A stretch of 64,000 bases of DNA from Plasmopara viticola. Taxonomy: Eukaryota; Oomycota; Peronosporomycetes; Peronosporales; Peronosporaceae. Every line of letters begins with the position of its first letter. The stretch's first letter is position 1. Both the position numbers and the translations under genes were made by a program. The notes under the pieces are model-generated. The model ran no database searches. It saw only the letters and a list, made by a program, of their open reading frames with translations, and had not been told where the DNA came from. Below, in pieces: positions 10,576-22,886 of the stretch. The stretch is from positions 806,001 through 870,000 of the forward strand of contig MBPM02000015.1 in NCBI GenBank assembly GCA_001695595.3. Direction: 5' to 3'.

Positions 10576-11026
10576 AAGCGTTTAATTAACACTTCCTAAG
10601 TATCCTTTAAGTGTCTCAGATAAAGTATTTTCTGCAACAGATTCCATCACTATTGCACCAACTATCGAAGGCAAAAGTCCTGTCGCTTAGTAATTTCATA
10701 CTTGTAGACTACAAGCTGACTTTGTCATGCGCCTAGATCTCCGTTTTGCGTGTACATAAACAGCGAAGACGGCATAAAATTGCTCCGCGCTTGGTATGAC
10801 AAAGTCATTACAACTCTAAAATGTGCTTGCGTCAAAAGGTTTGCTTATATCTACACAGAATATACGCCTTTATCAACGAGACAATAAGTCAGAGCTTCAC
10901 GCGACAGCAAAACTAGTTGGCAGATCGGTATAACTTTCAATGTGGCATTTTAGTAAAAAGTTGCCAAAAAGTACTTTGCAATCTTGAAGGCGACGCTTCA
11001 ACTTTATCTCGACGGGTTTGATTGCC

Positions 11027-12022
11027 ATGGCGCTCCGCTACCAAGGGAGTTTGTTTGACGAAATGGAGCGTCTGCAGAAGTTGTGGGAACGAGACCCAGA
11101 ATCTGCAGCTACTTTAGTAGCCAACGGAAAGCTGCTCGTTAACGTTGTGCGCGATGGAAATCTATGTGCCTTACAGTGTGCATTTGAGCAGCTCGAGGAG
11201 GTTAAGCCAGTACTCAGATACTATGATACTATGTATATATGTTGACAATCTAATAGCTTTGGTTGACGGGCTGATTAGGGCCAAGTGCTGATTTTCTATG
11301 CCGTGCGAACGTTTCGAGAGGCTTGTGCAACAAATAGATTGGATATCCTGCGTTTCATGCTACAGAACGGCTTCGACCTTCAGCAGAGCTACCTAAGAGA
11401 TACCCTCCATCGCATTATTGAGAGTGTGAATAGTATCCAAGGTGCTGACGCTGTACAACCACTAATTCGATTCCTTCTCGATGCTGGTGTCGATGTCAAC
11501 TGGCAAAGGAAGTCGGATCTGTATTCAGCTTTGCACGTTGCATGCTGCAAGAACTTGTACCCCATTGCGTACTTGCTTGTCATTTATGGTGCTGACGTGA
11601 ATGCAATCGCCGCAGTAAGTGGTTTTCGTCATGAGCATTACTTCTACACAGTTAAATTTACTCTTTAACGATTAAAAACTGCACAGGACGACGTCATGCC
11701 ACTAGCATGCATTAGTACAACTCAGCAAATGGCCGAAGATGAGTATACGCAAAAGGGATTGCTTGCGCAATTTCTCCTAAAGCATCAAGCCCGTGCTACC
11801 TGGAGAAAGCAGGTACGCCAAGTACCAGCAGCCAATGTCGGTATCTCAGACGAAATAGCAAGCCCTCTCAAACCAGAGTTTGGAGACACTGCTACCACGC
11901 AAAGCAATCGATCAATTCTTAGCTTCTCGAACAGCTTTAACATTCAGTGCAGCTTCCATGAATCCATCGATGATCGAGATCGAGCTGGTATCATGTTTGA
12001 CACGTCAGCTGTTGTAGAATAG
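11027..12022 (+). CDS. Ankyrin-repeat protein, three exons
   Basis: Exons are 11027-11209, 11279-11614 and 11687-12022, with GT-AG introns of 69 and 72 nt, both between codons; the product is 284 residues. The first ATG in frame is 11027. Joining gives EEVKP/GQVLIFYAVRTFREAC and ADVNAIAA/DDVMPLAC, which keeps the ankyrin periodicity running. Recognisable repeats are LDILRFMLQNGFDL, VQPLIRFLLDAGVDVNW and YSALHVACCKNLYPIAYLLVIYGADVNAI, each with the usual LL-x-x-G-A/V-DVN turn. The C-terminal 90 residues are Ser/Thr-rich and low in repeats. There is no signal peptide or membrane segment. The function is presumably protein-protein interaction; I cannot assign a pathway. It is flanked on both sides by CRN-like pseudogenes on the opposite strand. 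Confidence 0.85.
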
Positions 12023-12590
12023 CTCAAACAATGAACCCTCTTACTATTCAGTCAAGGAATTGGTTGGTTGAGCATGCATGACGGCTGGTTTAAATTTATA
12101 CCATGCGTACCGTGTTCAGTATTTTTTTATAATTGAACACGTAACATTAAACGTGTCCTGCAGCACTATCGAAGCCAAAATTCAATTACTGGACTGCGCT
12201 ACTGAATTGCACCATTAAAATGCTCTTGAGTCGACAAGGCTCAAGTAGCGTGGTCCAAGAACCTACGCAAAAAAATCTCGATCAAAATGAGCACCGCGAT
12301 AGTGAACTTTATCCAATCATGCTTTACATTGAAACAGAAGGCGAAGAAGAACACTTGGTAAAAAGTGAATGAAATTCAGTCTAAGTCGAGGCCAAGTACA
12401 GCAAGGAGAGACAAAGTGAAGACATGCAACGGAGCTAGTGCAGGACAAATCTAGAAAAAAGGATGTCGAATCAGCCGTTAATTTGGAAAGAGATCCACGG
12501 CGTTTAAGTACAGCTTCGATTAATTAAATCGATAGCACGCAAATGTCCTTGATTTTGCGCTTTATCAGTGCTATAATAAATATAAGTTTG
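12023..12590. other. Gap between ankyrin gene and CRN relic B
   Basis: AT-rich DNA with no recognisable coding content; 3' flank of the ankyrin gene. Some of the right-hand part may be very decayed distal CRN sequence read on the minus strand, but I cannot align it beyond about 12590. Confidence 0.35.
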
Positions 12591-13575
12591 AGACACAAAT
12601 TCAAATCTTCAGCTCATCGAGGTTGTGGGAAATACTCTTCTTCACTCGTTCTAAACGTTTAAAATGGTGAGAACAATTATCTTGGTTTCCTCCCAACGAG
12701 ATTAAATCTTCGTAATCACTCGTATTGGTCCTTCAAAAGAAGCGCATCGGCAATTTTTTGGCACACGGCTTTGGTCCATAAATATATATACACCTTAAAC
12801 TCTTCTCTTTAACAAACCCCTTGTGATGTTTCGTGCGTGGACTGGTGGATCAAAACGCGCGGCCGACGTCACTCATCCACAATACTTCACCAGCTTCATC
12901 TCCATCAAATATTCCGTCGTAGGTTCTTCCAGTATGCGCCATACGCGAACACTTGGGATCATCCGTAATGTGGGTAAAGTTGATTCTTTATCACCAAGCC
13001 AGCGATAGGCAACACCCTTAGCTCTATCAAAATAGAAGCAGCAAGTACACTCCGAACACCGACTTTCCAATACCAAGACTACCAACAATAAGAGTTCGAC
13101 GGAGCAATCCATTGGACCTCAATCAATCTTTAATAATGTCATGAAGAATCTGATACTCCTGCTATATATACAAACCATTGTCGAACGCTGTACCAAAGAT
13201 TGTCGTCGGAATATTCAATACTGAACCCACCTTAGCACCGTCAAGTTGCCGTGCAATTGCGACCAATACATTAAATTGACCAGGATCGATGGCTTTCGTT
13301 CTCTGCCTTTTACCACTTGCAACCACTTGATCCTTCTGTGGCACTTCCACGATTAGCGCGTCTTTTTTCGATCCGCCAGACGCACCCACCAATGCAGTGG
13401 AAGATTTCAAAGGTTCCTCCATAGCGTCATACGCCGTTGTGTCTGCGAATTGGTGCAACATTAGCTCGAATGGCTCTTCCCCAAGGTTGTGTGTGAACCT
13501 TGTTGCGAAAGTCGTCCACATCTATGACATCAACGCTTGCTTGGACTGAAGCCCACGAATGCGCGGCGACATTGT
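12590..13575 (-). pseudogene. CRN-like P-loop NTPase pseudogene (copy B)
   Basis: Running from 13575 down to about 12590, the minus strand carries the CRN-type module in order: VDVDDFRNKVH, a linker with GSKKDALIVEVPQKDQVV and RQRTKAIDPGQFNVLVAIA, IFGTAFDNGLYI, the Walker A stretch GSLGIGKSVFG (its G-x4-GKS pattern is still intact), VAYRWLGD, and further on the VY...WTK and RRFN(L)VG blocks. The longest uninterrupted piece is the 119-codon frame 13521-13162. Frameshifts and stops break the rest. Unlike copy A, the halves keep one orientation. Same family as the relics at 41.7-43.0 and 52.5-53.8 kb. Confidence 0.7.
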
Positions 13576-16500
13576 TCTTAAACCGGTTTGATTTCCGTCG
13601 CATTTTTGGTCATACGATAACCACACCGGTATTGACAGTACTCTTAGTCGCAGCCCTAACGCATTCGACTCGGATAATTTTGCAACAATAATTAATCGCC
13701 TAATGCCAATAATATTGCAATCGTACTGCTTACAGCAATTCCATTGTACTACGAGCGCGCTCGATCTCTAGTGATTCCGATTGTATCCAAGGTAGTTCAC
13801 TCGATGCAAATTTAATTTGAATTTAAACGAACAAGTGTCTCCACATTTCAGATATTGATGTTTTGTCTTTTATTCATACATTACGCTTTCAAAGCAAATC
13901 AGTAGCATTTTATCAGCCGTTTCGCAAATCTCATCGCGAACATAATAACTCCATCTTCTTGCTCGCGTATTTGTCGTTGAGCTTGGTAATACTTTCAATG
14001 GCATTAACGAAAAGAAAATATTGTTAACTCTTCATCGTTAATCCTGCTATAATTTTAAATCAATTACTCACCAGGGACTCGTTTGCCATATCCAACAAAT
14101 GTTAGACGACAAATGATATATATATAAGTTTTTTATTTTTATTACTAAGATGTTTGAATTGAGCATTATAATGGAACTTTTATTTTAACAGGACACGAAA
14201 AACTTCGTAGGTCATCATAGATAATTAAAATGATCAAGGGACCGTCCCAGCAATGCTAAAAGCCATGTCGTAACAGCAGACAATTTGCTTAAAGGCAAGT
14301 TCACTCAGGTCAGATATTAAATTGAAGTCCAATCTGATTCCGGCCAAAAGCAGATTAAAAGAAACTAGCCAAGAGGCTTTTCTCTTCTTCCCGATCACTC
14401 ACATGTAGTCAAAGTTATCATCCAAAATTGCCAGATAGAGGCCAATCAATAATCAAATGTGCTCTTCTTTCGTAGATTAAAAGGAAAGTTTAATATCAAA
14501 CACTCTTCCATAATATCTCACCTCACAGACGATCTTTGAATAGATGGCAGACCAAGAGATTTGAGCATGTGTTATAAATCACACTGCGCATACTTGTGCG
14601 TTTAAGTGCCACATTTACTAGCCGTCAAGCTGCAAATGGCTAGGATTGCGCTTAAAGATGTAATGCCCATACTTTTAGGCTTCACACCTTGAGTCGATGA
14701 AGTACGCACGCAAGAGTACCCTTGAAATCATAAGGTACACACGTTGCTAAGGACGAGAATTAAAAAGATTGATGTAGACATTTTCTCTCAGTTTGTGAGT
14801 AAGCTTAGGTTGTTAGCGTAAGCGCATCAAAGTTTGTCTAGTGAAATATCGGCGGACTTAATTGTGCAACAGAAAGCAGTTGTAGCACTTATATATTTGA
14901 TAACGTATTCATGTGCGATTTGATCAAGCCTTAAGTTTTCAATTAGCGGCTCACTTTGCTTTCGCAATTGCAGCAGTGAATTCACATGTTTTTAAATATA
15001 TCGAAGTACATCATCATTCAAAATCAGCTCGAACCCCAATGGGTGTTTATAAATACGTTTTAGCGGGAAGTCACATTAGCTCGGCTATTGCTGCAACAGC
15101 CCGTCATATGCTTTCCTATAAAAAATTCATTCACGTGCAAAAGAAGAAAGATAAGTGCTTTCCGTTAATCAGATGGGATTCTTCAAAAATATCATAGCGG
15201 TAAGCGGTGAGGGTGCTTCAGCACATCCGCACCGAATACGGCCTCTGAGCTTAAGGCTGTACCTGCGTGCAACAACTATAAAGAGTCTTGTCCACCAGAG
15301 ACCTTTTCAAGCTGAAAAATGTCTGAGAAATTGCCCCTCTGCCACAGCGAGCAGCAGGTGAAAATCACTCCATTTCACCTAACTTTTCCAGCGCCACTTC
15401 CACCTTTGAACACTAAAGATGGTCAAAGGCACCACAAGCGCTTCAGCAGGTCTTCATCTGTATAGAAAACAAAATAAAAAAAGTGATGTCAAAGCGGGCT
15501 CAACACCCATTTTAAGCACATAACACGTAAAATTTACGAAGTGACTCTTCATTCATGTCAATGGCTGATACAAAGGCCCAAGGTAATAAAAGAAAAGGTA
15601 AAGACCCGACCTGGGATGGCCTTGCACTCGGAGATATCAGTGTTAGACTTCAGGACGAGGATGAAGTCAAAGACGACGCACCACATCTAGCTCTAGGTCA
15701 GCCTTAGCAACTCATATCGCGAACGCAATTGAAGACGAGATCGCACCGTCAACTATTGACGCACATCAACGTCGTCATCGAGTTAATTGCTTGGGATTGC
15801 ACCCGGGGTCGGGCCTGGCGTTCAAGCCGCGGCTTCTTTAGAGCAACCAAGAATCTTTGTGGCTTTTGAGAAGGATTTAGACCTCTTGAACCACGTGTGT
15901 CATGAGTTATCCAAGTGGATCTAGCGCCGCGTATCTTATTGCAAAGTGATAAACCGCATTGAAAATGTACTTTTCTTTCCTGGTGACGAGCTCGGCCGAC
16001 TGCCCAAAACATGTAGCTTTTCGAGCATTCGGCTTCTCATAGTTAAGGCTAATATAGCGATGGCTATGCACACAAGAATTCACCGTACATCCTTTTGTAC
16101 GGACCGAACTAGCGAGGTCAAGTGCAAGACTGGGCTCGAGGGCACATATATTACTCGTACATTGAGCATCGGACTATCTTTACAGCGATCCAGGATGCAC
16201 CGACATTGTCGTTGGAAGGTCAACAGCGTATCGATCTACGCACTTTTCAAAGCCGTAAAAGGTCCTGAAACGGTGTTTTACCTTGCTCATATACGAGCAT
16301 TAGACTAAGCCATTCGGCGATTCAAACTGCATCGACATTCTTTCTAATGGGATTATAATGTACGCTGACCCGCGCACGATGCTCTACCTTTGTTGTTTAC
16401 ATACACCCCTTGTCGAAATGTACCTAGTAAAATTGTACCTTTTGATAAAAATGCTTGTATTTCCTTCACTGTGTTCGACGGAATATTATTTGTTCGACTT

Positions 16501-19500
16501 GGAAAGATGTAATCGCATTTCTTGCCCTGCTGCACACGTTCTGTTGAGTTTCCATGCAGCCGAATAGCTGTTTCTGTAACGAAAGTGGGCCTTAAGTAGA
16601 GACCAAGAAAAAAATGCAGCTGTATAACCTTCTTTGATAAGTCCTAAACGCACTCGTGCTTGTAAAGGCTTACAGACTATTTGGAGGCTCAGCTTATTAC
16701 AACTAAAGGACCAAAAGCCTGTCGACGCGTGAAGCGCATTGTTATGTGCAAACTTTGTCGAATAGCTTGTCACCTCTGCTTCAGCGCATGGTGCAGTAAT
16801 CTGCTTGACAATAAATTGCTCAAAGATCAAAGAAAGGGTGAACCACTGGTTTCTATTCGAGACTCTGTGCTCGAAGGACCGAAACTAATAAGTACTGAAC
16901 TTGAAGTATTCGCTCCTTAGTGGCCTTGGATATGGAAAAACGCATAGACATCGCACTTCGTGTGTAGCCGCCAGCATTCGGTAAGACAATGACAAAGAAG
17001 GGGCTATAGAACTTCCGACATTCTATATGCTCTCTAAGGAAGCAAACGTGTGAGCTGAGGCTTTTATTCTTCAGCAAGTCTTCCAATCTTCAAATTCTTG
17101 GCCACCTGATCAGCCAGCAGTATGTACAGGAGATCATAAAGCAGACCTCAGCGACAAATGCTTGACTTATCCAATTAGTGATTTGCTCTCTAGATCTTTG
17201 GCGCTTATTCAAACGACTTTAGTGAATATTCAGGATTTACCTCATATCTGAGTAGACCATCTATACACTATAATGCCTGTAAATACCACAGTTGTTGAGG
17301 TGTAATTCACTCACCTTTTGCATTTTCGCCTGCTGCAGAAAGACGATACCACTCGCTGTTTACTCGTTTGTCGCAAGAGCTGTTGACTACGCTAATATTT
17401 ACCAGCCATAGTCTGGCCTGTGTAAATACACATTGGTAAGCATATGGCATGTTCAGTTCGTACCCGACAAGACAGTAATCTATCGCATAGAATGACAGCC
17501 ATCTTGTTATAGTTCAGGTGCAAGTATTGCCATCAACAGCGACGGGTGGTTTGTACAGATCTCAAAATACTTAGGACTTATACGGCGCACGCAAAATTAA
17601 GATTATAAGCATCGTAGTAGGAGTCTATTTGTTGTCAATAGTACACGCTGCTTAAGGTGCCCACGCCAAAGCAACATAACGTGGTCTTGACCGTCCTCGT
17701 CGCGTCGCATCAACACGTATTCGATGGCGTAGCTGTTAGATCTAAATAAATTTGTTCCATTACACATTCAATACCTCAATGTTATTTGGCCTGAGTTATA
17801 CAATCTAGACTTGTCACCTCAGCACAAGCTGTTCTCAGCACAAACAAAGCGATCCATACAAAAAAAATAACAGAAAGTAGGAGGTAGCCCTCGTGCCATT
17901 TGCGCGTTGTCGGACGATCATTTGGCTCATTCTTGCTCTTTCTTAGATTTGAAGCACCTGATAAGCGAAAAATGGAAAGCTTGGTCAGCACAAAATATGT
18001 GCAAATATCTAAGTATTTTCGTAGATTTTTGAGATCGTGGCTTAGACCATTGGCATAGCTTTTTCAGAGTCTACGCGGAACCCATGACTGTTTACATAGC
18101 AACCCGGAATATGTAATTATTCTACTTAGAAGACACAATCGATGACGCAACTGTGAAGGTCTTGGTTTTGCTCGACTATGAACGAACATACTGTCAAAAT
18201 ATGTTTGGATTGGCGCCGGCAATGGTCGAAACAAGTGTGTGATCAGGCAGTTAATGATCATCGGCAGCGATTTCCATAGCATTTGCGATATTACTATATT
18301 TTTTAGATAATTCTAAGCGTGACGGCTCCTGTAAGGAAGGTATCAAACTTTCTTTTTTGAACCGCTAGTAATAATTTATGTATCATACAAATGCACCCGA
18401 ACATGCCGATAACCAACACGTTTTTTGGGGGTAAGCGCTTGATCAAATACCGTTGCATTGTTCAGTATGTTATAAGCGTGAGCAAGCAATTGCTTTTTGG
18501 TCTTTTAATGACCAAAGAAGCTGGCGTCAAGTGCAAGGTGTCGCCCACACCGTGCCAGCTTTTTTATTTCGAAAGAAAATGTTTCGAGGCTCTTGCGGCA
18601 ATGACCATAAGAGGTCTATTCACCTGGAATGTGGTCATTATCATGCCTAACTCAACTTTCCGGTGAAAATGTTGATGACAGATACCCAAAATTTGCTATC
18701 AAAACTCCTCTACTAAAAGATACACCGTATCCTTCTAGATCGTCGAGCGCAGGTAAAGCTACCAAAATGTCGAGGCGATGAATTATCGAAGTACCACTTC
18801 CGACAATATGCAACCAAGAGCTCCGTACCTTTGGGTTCTTTGAGGGTTGGTCACTTTGATCTCCTAGAGATGTATCTGGTAGTGAATTACCGGCCATGAC
18901 TTCAGTCGTGGTTGAACAATCAACTGTTTCGAGCATCAGATCTTCTCGTCAATCATGGAGTCGTAAGTGGCATCCAGGGATTGACTATGTAAACCAGCAC
19001 TTTTCGCTAGCAACGCTATTACCCACTTTTGGTAGTACACATGTGTAACTCGGTTAGTCACTTTGCTTTGTGGACCTTTGTTTTCTGCTTTCAAGCCCTC
19101 ATTGCCTTGTAGACCTATAAAATTGTAAACGGGGGTATGTTATCTGCAGTTGGTGGCACTATACGCCCACCTGTAAGCTATATCACCCACACACAAAACG
19201 TCTTTTTTAGTGGTTTTGGCAACCGGTGCTGCCAGTGGAACGTGATTGCTTGCTAGAAAGGCTGAAGTGAGGGGAACTTATGGCTGAGCAAAACCTTGTT
19301 GCGCAAAATTTAACGAATCTCACTTGTTGTCTTGGACTCTAAGACTTCTGTTTTTTTCCTCATGTCCAGTCATACATACTTGTCCATGTCAGGGTTGAAA
19401 AAAGGCTGCTTTAGCGATTCTTAAATATCCTAGCCAGGGCTATCGCAACCCTACGGATGTTAAAACCTATTTCATTAGCCAGTCGAGCTAAAAGTGACAT

Positions 19501-20030
19501 GTTAACATTGCTCTCTTTTTCGGTCACTCTATCTGGTCGACCACAACAATTGCAGGCGCGTAAAGCTCCTAGACGCGCCAAAGTCTACAAAGGCTAAAAT
19601 TGGCTCCTTATTACCTTGCTTACTTCCTCATACGTCCGCATATAGCTCCTCCTTTATAAGCTTTTAAGCTCTAAAGAGCTTCCCGCCCCATAGCGCAGCT
19701 TCTGTCTGAAACCCCAGAGCCCTTACACGGGCCAAATATTCCTTGGTCGGCCCTCTTCGGAACAGGCAAGGGTTAACTGTCCTTGCTTGCCGCAGGAATT
19801 GTTGCAATGTTGGCAAAAATTACGCCAGCCTAAGCTGGGCTCGAATAAGCAAGACCGCGGACACCACCACCCGAGTACCTGCTCCTTCGCTGCCGGCACC
19901 CTTATATGGTGAGACCTGTTACTAAACCATCCAAATCATGACATTTTTGAGGAGGGAATAATAGGTACGATCACCCACGGGAGAGAGCACGCATTGAACC
20001 TATCGTCATCCGCTTTTAAAGTTATCTGCA
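13576..20030. other. 6.4-kb gene-free stretch
   Basis: I found no intact gene. Open frames of 60-120 codons occur but none has a family motif. A short frame from ATG 15556 (MSMADTKAQGNKRKGKDPTW..., about 50 codons) has a charged, gag-like composition and ends in TAG. A frame at 18453-18650 contains spaced Cys/His residues (CSVC ... SCGNDHKRSIHLECGHYH) that resemble a decayed zinc-binding segment. A GC-richer block at 19.5-20.0 kb has the look of old transposon DNA. None is strong enough to call as a gene. Confidence 0.4.
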
Positions 20031-20750
20031 CCTACTTAATCAAGAAGGAAATGTTTTTTTAATGGTGGAGGGACTAAGTTGCACCTTGGACTCCGCAATA
20101 CGCACTGGTGCCGGAGTCTACGTCGTCTAAACCCCAAAGCATAAACTCTGCTCATAAAGATCGAGCGCTCTGACCCATTCTAGCTACTTTTTAGCAGAGG
20201 TGGGCACAAATGTAGCATCATTAGTTGATTTTCTCGTGCAGCGCAATATGCGCTTCCGACAGGTATGGCAAGCCCTTCCCATTAATTCAGAAAACCGTCA
20301 AAAAGGTTTAGGTGGTAAAGGGGAAGGACGGACTACGAAATGCTATTAGACGTAACCGGGTCTCGCAACACCTTGCACAGAAGAAGCGTGCGAAAGATAT
20401 GTCGTGTTTCGGTGAGCCCATGGCTTTGGTTCTGTGGAAATCTCGCTGCGCTATAGTAAATTAAGTGTTAAACACCAGCTTGTAGCAAACTCTAAAAATC
20501 ACGCTTAAAACTAGCATCCGGCCTGCGGTAGTGCCTATCGATCCTCGCAAGCATATCCTAGTGGCATTTTTTCAACGGGTCGCCTTCCGGGATGACATCA
20601 GGGTCAACAATCTGGCGGAGTCCATCTGGCACAAGATAAAATTGCGGCTTAAATTCCACAGCGTACGGCTCAATCAGACTGGCACCATTGTCGTGAGCTG
20701 CAGCCTCTAACGCGTCACATGCCTCGAGGAACGTCATCGCATCGAGCTCA
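20030..20750. repeat. Inverted duplication, arm 1 (PLD gene tail plus 3' flank)
   Basis: This stretch, covering the last ~65 codons of the first PLD gene and about 500 bp downstream of it, reappears in reverse complement at 62.9-63.6 kb. Shared landmarks include the gene terminus, the CGGCCTGCGGTAGTGC segment just beyond it and the AGCATAAACTCTGCTCAT segment near 20140. Identity by eye is roughly 80-90%. Confidence 0.85.
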
Positions 20751-22195
20751 TCGTACGAAAGCTTCGTAGCCTCCATAAACTTTTGAATCCGAAAATCACG
20801 CGCCAGTCTATTGACTGTAATGTTGTCGGGCGACTGAATCAGCTCCGTATCTACAATGTTCATGCCAATCTCCGAGTCACTTGTCATGCTGCGGCGATTC
20901 CAGTTCGCTGAGCCCAGTGACACGTACACGTCGTCCACAATCACAAGCTTGCTGTGAATATATAGCTGACGTGCCTCCTTTGTAGTGTAAAGCTTGAATT
21001 TGTCTGGATACTTTTTTTGAAGAGGCGACACCATGTCGTAGAGGTACTTGGCGTAGCCCGTGTATGTGGCCTCAACTGTGCGCTGCATGATGACAATGAG
21101 TCGCTCGATACTGGGCATCCTGTCCATAATGGCCTTGAGCAGTTCAGGGACCAGGATGAAGTATTGGTCTTGGATAAAGATGAAGTTCTGCGCATTGTAA
21201 ATGGCTTTGATGCGCGCGTGGAAAATCGACTGTTCGCCTTGCGGGGCAAAGGGGTAGTGATCGTAGTCCGGACTGAATGTGCGACACAGCTGCACGGCAT
21301 GAGTACCGTCTTTAGGGATGTCCAATGGCTTCTCATCGATGCGTGGGAGTGCAGAGTACGAGGGATTCTCAAAGTCCAGCACGTCGTCCATCAGATCTTG
21401 CGATGGCTTGGGCTCCGAGTTCCAGCGGTCGAGGAAGTTCTGGGCCACATCCAAGGTGGCAGGACCCTCCACACGTGCATGAGCGTCCAGCCACCCGTTA
21501 TACTGAGCCTTGATCCCGGTGCATGCACGAAATTCAGCCTGGTCGTGATCGATAGTGTCCCATCGATCATTCGTGAGGTCTACCCCACCCACATAGGCCA
21601 CCAGATCCCGACCTTTACGAACAATGGCCGATTTTTGGTGATGCGAGGAGGTCGGGAACGGGAGACGGTCGTCGTAAACGAAACGGGCCGGGCCGTACTT
21701 TTTCGGTGGTGGGAGTGCGTTAATCAGGTCGCGCACCTCGTGGTTTTGAGCTCGTTCAGTGATATTGGACCACACAAGCATCCGCCAGTCAGCGCCACGC
21801 TTGACAGCACCTTCCGCCAGCTCGCACAGCTTCGTGCCGGTCGTTTGCGGCTTAAATGGCACATTGCACGTTCCCCAGTCAATGAGGTATACGGCATCTC
21901 CGCGACGCACCGTCATCATGTCGTCAGCGACGTCGCTGAAGTATCCAGCAGTAGCAACGTACAGCTTTACTTGGTTGCCAGTGGTGTAGAGATGCATTCC
22001 GTCGCGCTGGACTCCATTGCGCGATCGTACCATCTCTTCCTCTGTCAAGAACCAGCGAGTCGGCTCGAGGTATGGCTGGTCAAAGGGTGCAGTGGCATGT
22101 TTTTCGTTTCTCTTCTTAGGGTGGAACGGGTCAACGATGAAGTCAAAAGCGCGGCTCAGGCCTTTCGATAGTTCCTCGAATGGACTAGGAGGCAT
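20558..22195 (-). CDS. Phospholipase D-like protein 1 (tandem paralogue)
   Basis: Single-exon, 545 residues, starting at the ATG 22195-22193. It is a PLD-superfamily protein with two HKD regions. The first is at residues 185-213 (HHQKSAIV...GGVDLTNDRWD) and the second at 413-437 (IHSKLVIVDDVYVSLGSANWNRRSM). The second matches HxKx4D...GSxN fully. In the first, the usual Asp after HxKx4 is Arg (HQKSAIVR). The family hydrolyses phosphatidylcholine or transphosphatidylates through a phospho-histidine intermediate formed between the two motifs. No signal peptide, PX, PH or C2 domain is seen, so it is probably cytosolic or peripheral, of the short oomycete PLD-like type. The protein ends in basic/Cys residues (LKKCH). 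It is about 70-80% identical by eye to the next gene and has the same orientation. A long plus-strand frame across it is an antisense shadow. Confidence 0.95.
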   Translation of the reverse strand: MPPSPFEELSKGLSRAFDFIVDPFHPKKRNEKHATAPFDQPYLEPTRWFLTEEEMVRSRNGVQRDGMHLYTTGNQVKLYVATAGYFSDVADDMMTVRRGDAVYLIDWGTCNVPFKPQTTGTKLCELAEGAVKRGADWRMLVWSNITERAQNHEVRDLINALPPPKKYGPARFVYDDRLPFPTSSHHQKSAIVRKGRDLVAYVGGVDLTNDRWDTIDHDQAEFRACTGIKAQYNGWLDAHARVEGPATLDVAQNFLDRWNSEPKPSQDLMDDVLDFENPSYSALPRIDEKPLDIPKDGTHAVQLCRTFSPDYDHYPFAPQGEQSIFHARIKAIYNAQNFIFIQDQYFILVPELLKAIMDRMPSIERLIVIMQRTVEATYTGYAKYLYDMVSPLQKKYPDKFKLYTTKEARQLYIHSKLVIVDDVYVSLGSANWNRRSMTSDSEIGMNIVDTELIQSPDNITVNRLARDFRIQKFMEATKLSYDELDAMTFLEACDALEAAAHDNGASLIEPYAVEFKPQFYLVPDGLRQIVDPDVIPEGDPLKKCH

Positions 22196-22231
22196 TGAGA
22201 CGGAGACGCAAAAGTTGTGGTGCTCAAAGCC

Positions 22232-22244
22232 AATAGTGAAATGG
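22232..22244 (-). promoter_or_regulatory. Putative Inr of the first PLD-like gene
   Basis: The minus-strand reading CCATTTCACTATT resembles the oomycete Inr plus flanking element and sits about 37-49 nt upstream of the ATG. Motif and spacing only. Confidence 0.5.
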
Positions 22245-22886
22245 CGAGATCACTCGTTTGTGCTCCCAGCATCATGATTACTCCATTCTGAGATAGCTGG
22301 GTAAAGTGCCATGTTTTTTTCGGATGACATTGAAATCCACTGGGAGCACAGCCTGTCTGCATGCCACATGATACGCCTAGCGATATAGGCGCGCGTGCGC
22401 AGCTGTAGCGAAACGGAAGGAATTGAACTTAGTGCTTGATTTAATCAGCGAGTGGGGTAAGTGCCACGAGACTTCGCGGCTTATGCTGATACTATCCACG
22501 GTTTGTCTAATTGCATACTTTATCTACATAATTGTGCCAATCAAGATAATTTCGATTGGAATTATAGCTTGTTTTGTCGAGTAATCAAAGCTTTTCCAGG
22601 ATTACTAATACGAAACCAAGAATAAAAATTACGTTGATTACATATGCTAGTATAGTACAGACTAACCTGAGGAATTAAGCGGTATAAAATTAGACCTGGT
22701 ACTAAAACCTTTGAAAACCAGCCACCTTAAGATTATTTATGTGGGTAAGGACTTCTTATCATGCAACGGAAAGCGAGTCTTACCATTACTTCATGGCTAC
22801 ACAATCAAGGACATGCAAGTGCAAACATACGATTTCATTCACCCCTTCACAGCGCGAATCGAATCTGACAATACAAATAGAAACCC
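22245..22886. other. Spacer between the two PLD-like genes
   Basis: About 690 bp separate the start of the first PLD-like gene from the stop of the second. It is AT-rich and contains no recognisable gene; it must hold the upstream control region of PLD-like 1 and the 3' end of PLD-like 2. Confidence 0.5.

Noticed and set aside
12770..12865. Plus-strand CRN C-terminal piece joined to relic B, giving the same inversion as in relic A
   Set aside because: On closer reading the minus strand carries the CRN order continuously through this point, so only relic A is inverted.
18391..18666. Possible zinc-binding protein from overlapping frames at 18.4-18.7 kb
   Set aside because: Cys/His spacing fits no known finger cleanly and the frame is short; insufficient support.
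21017..22171. 384-codon plus-strand frame across the first PLD-like gene
   Set aside because: It is antisense to a conserved intact gene and its translation has no family motif; a compositional shadow.
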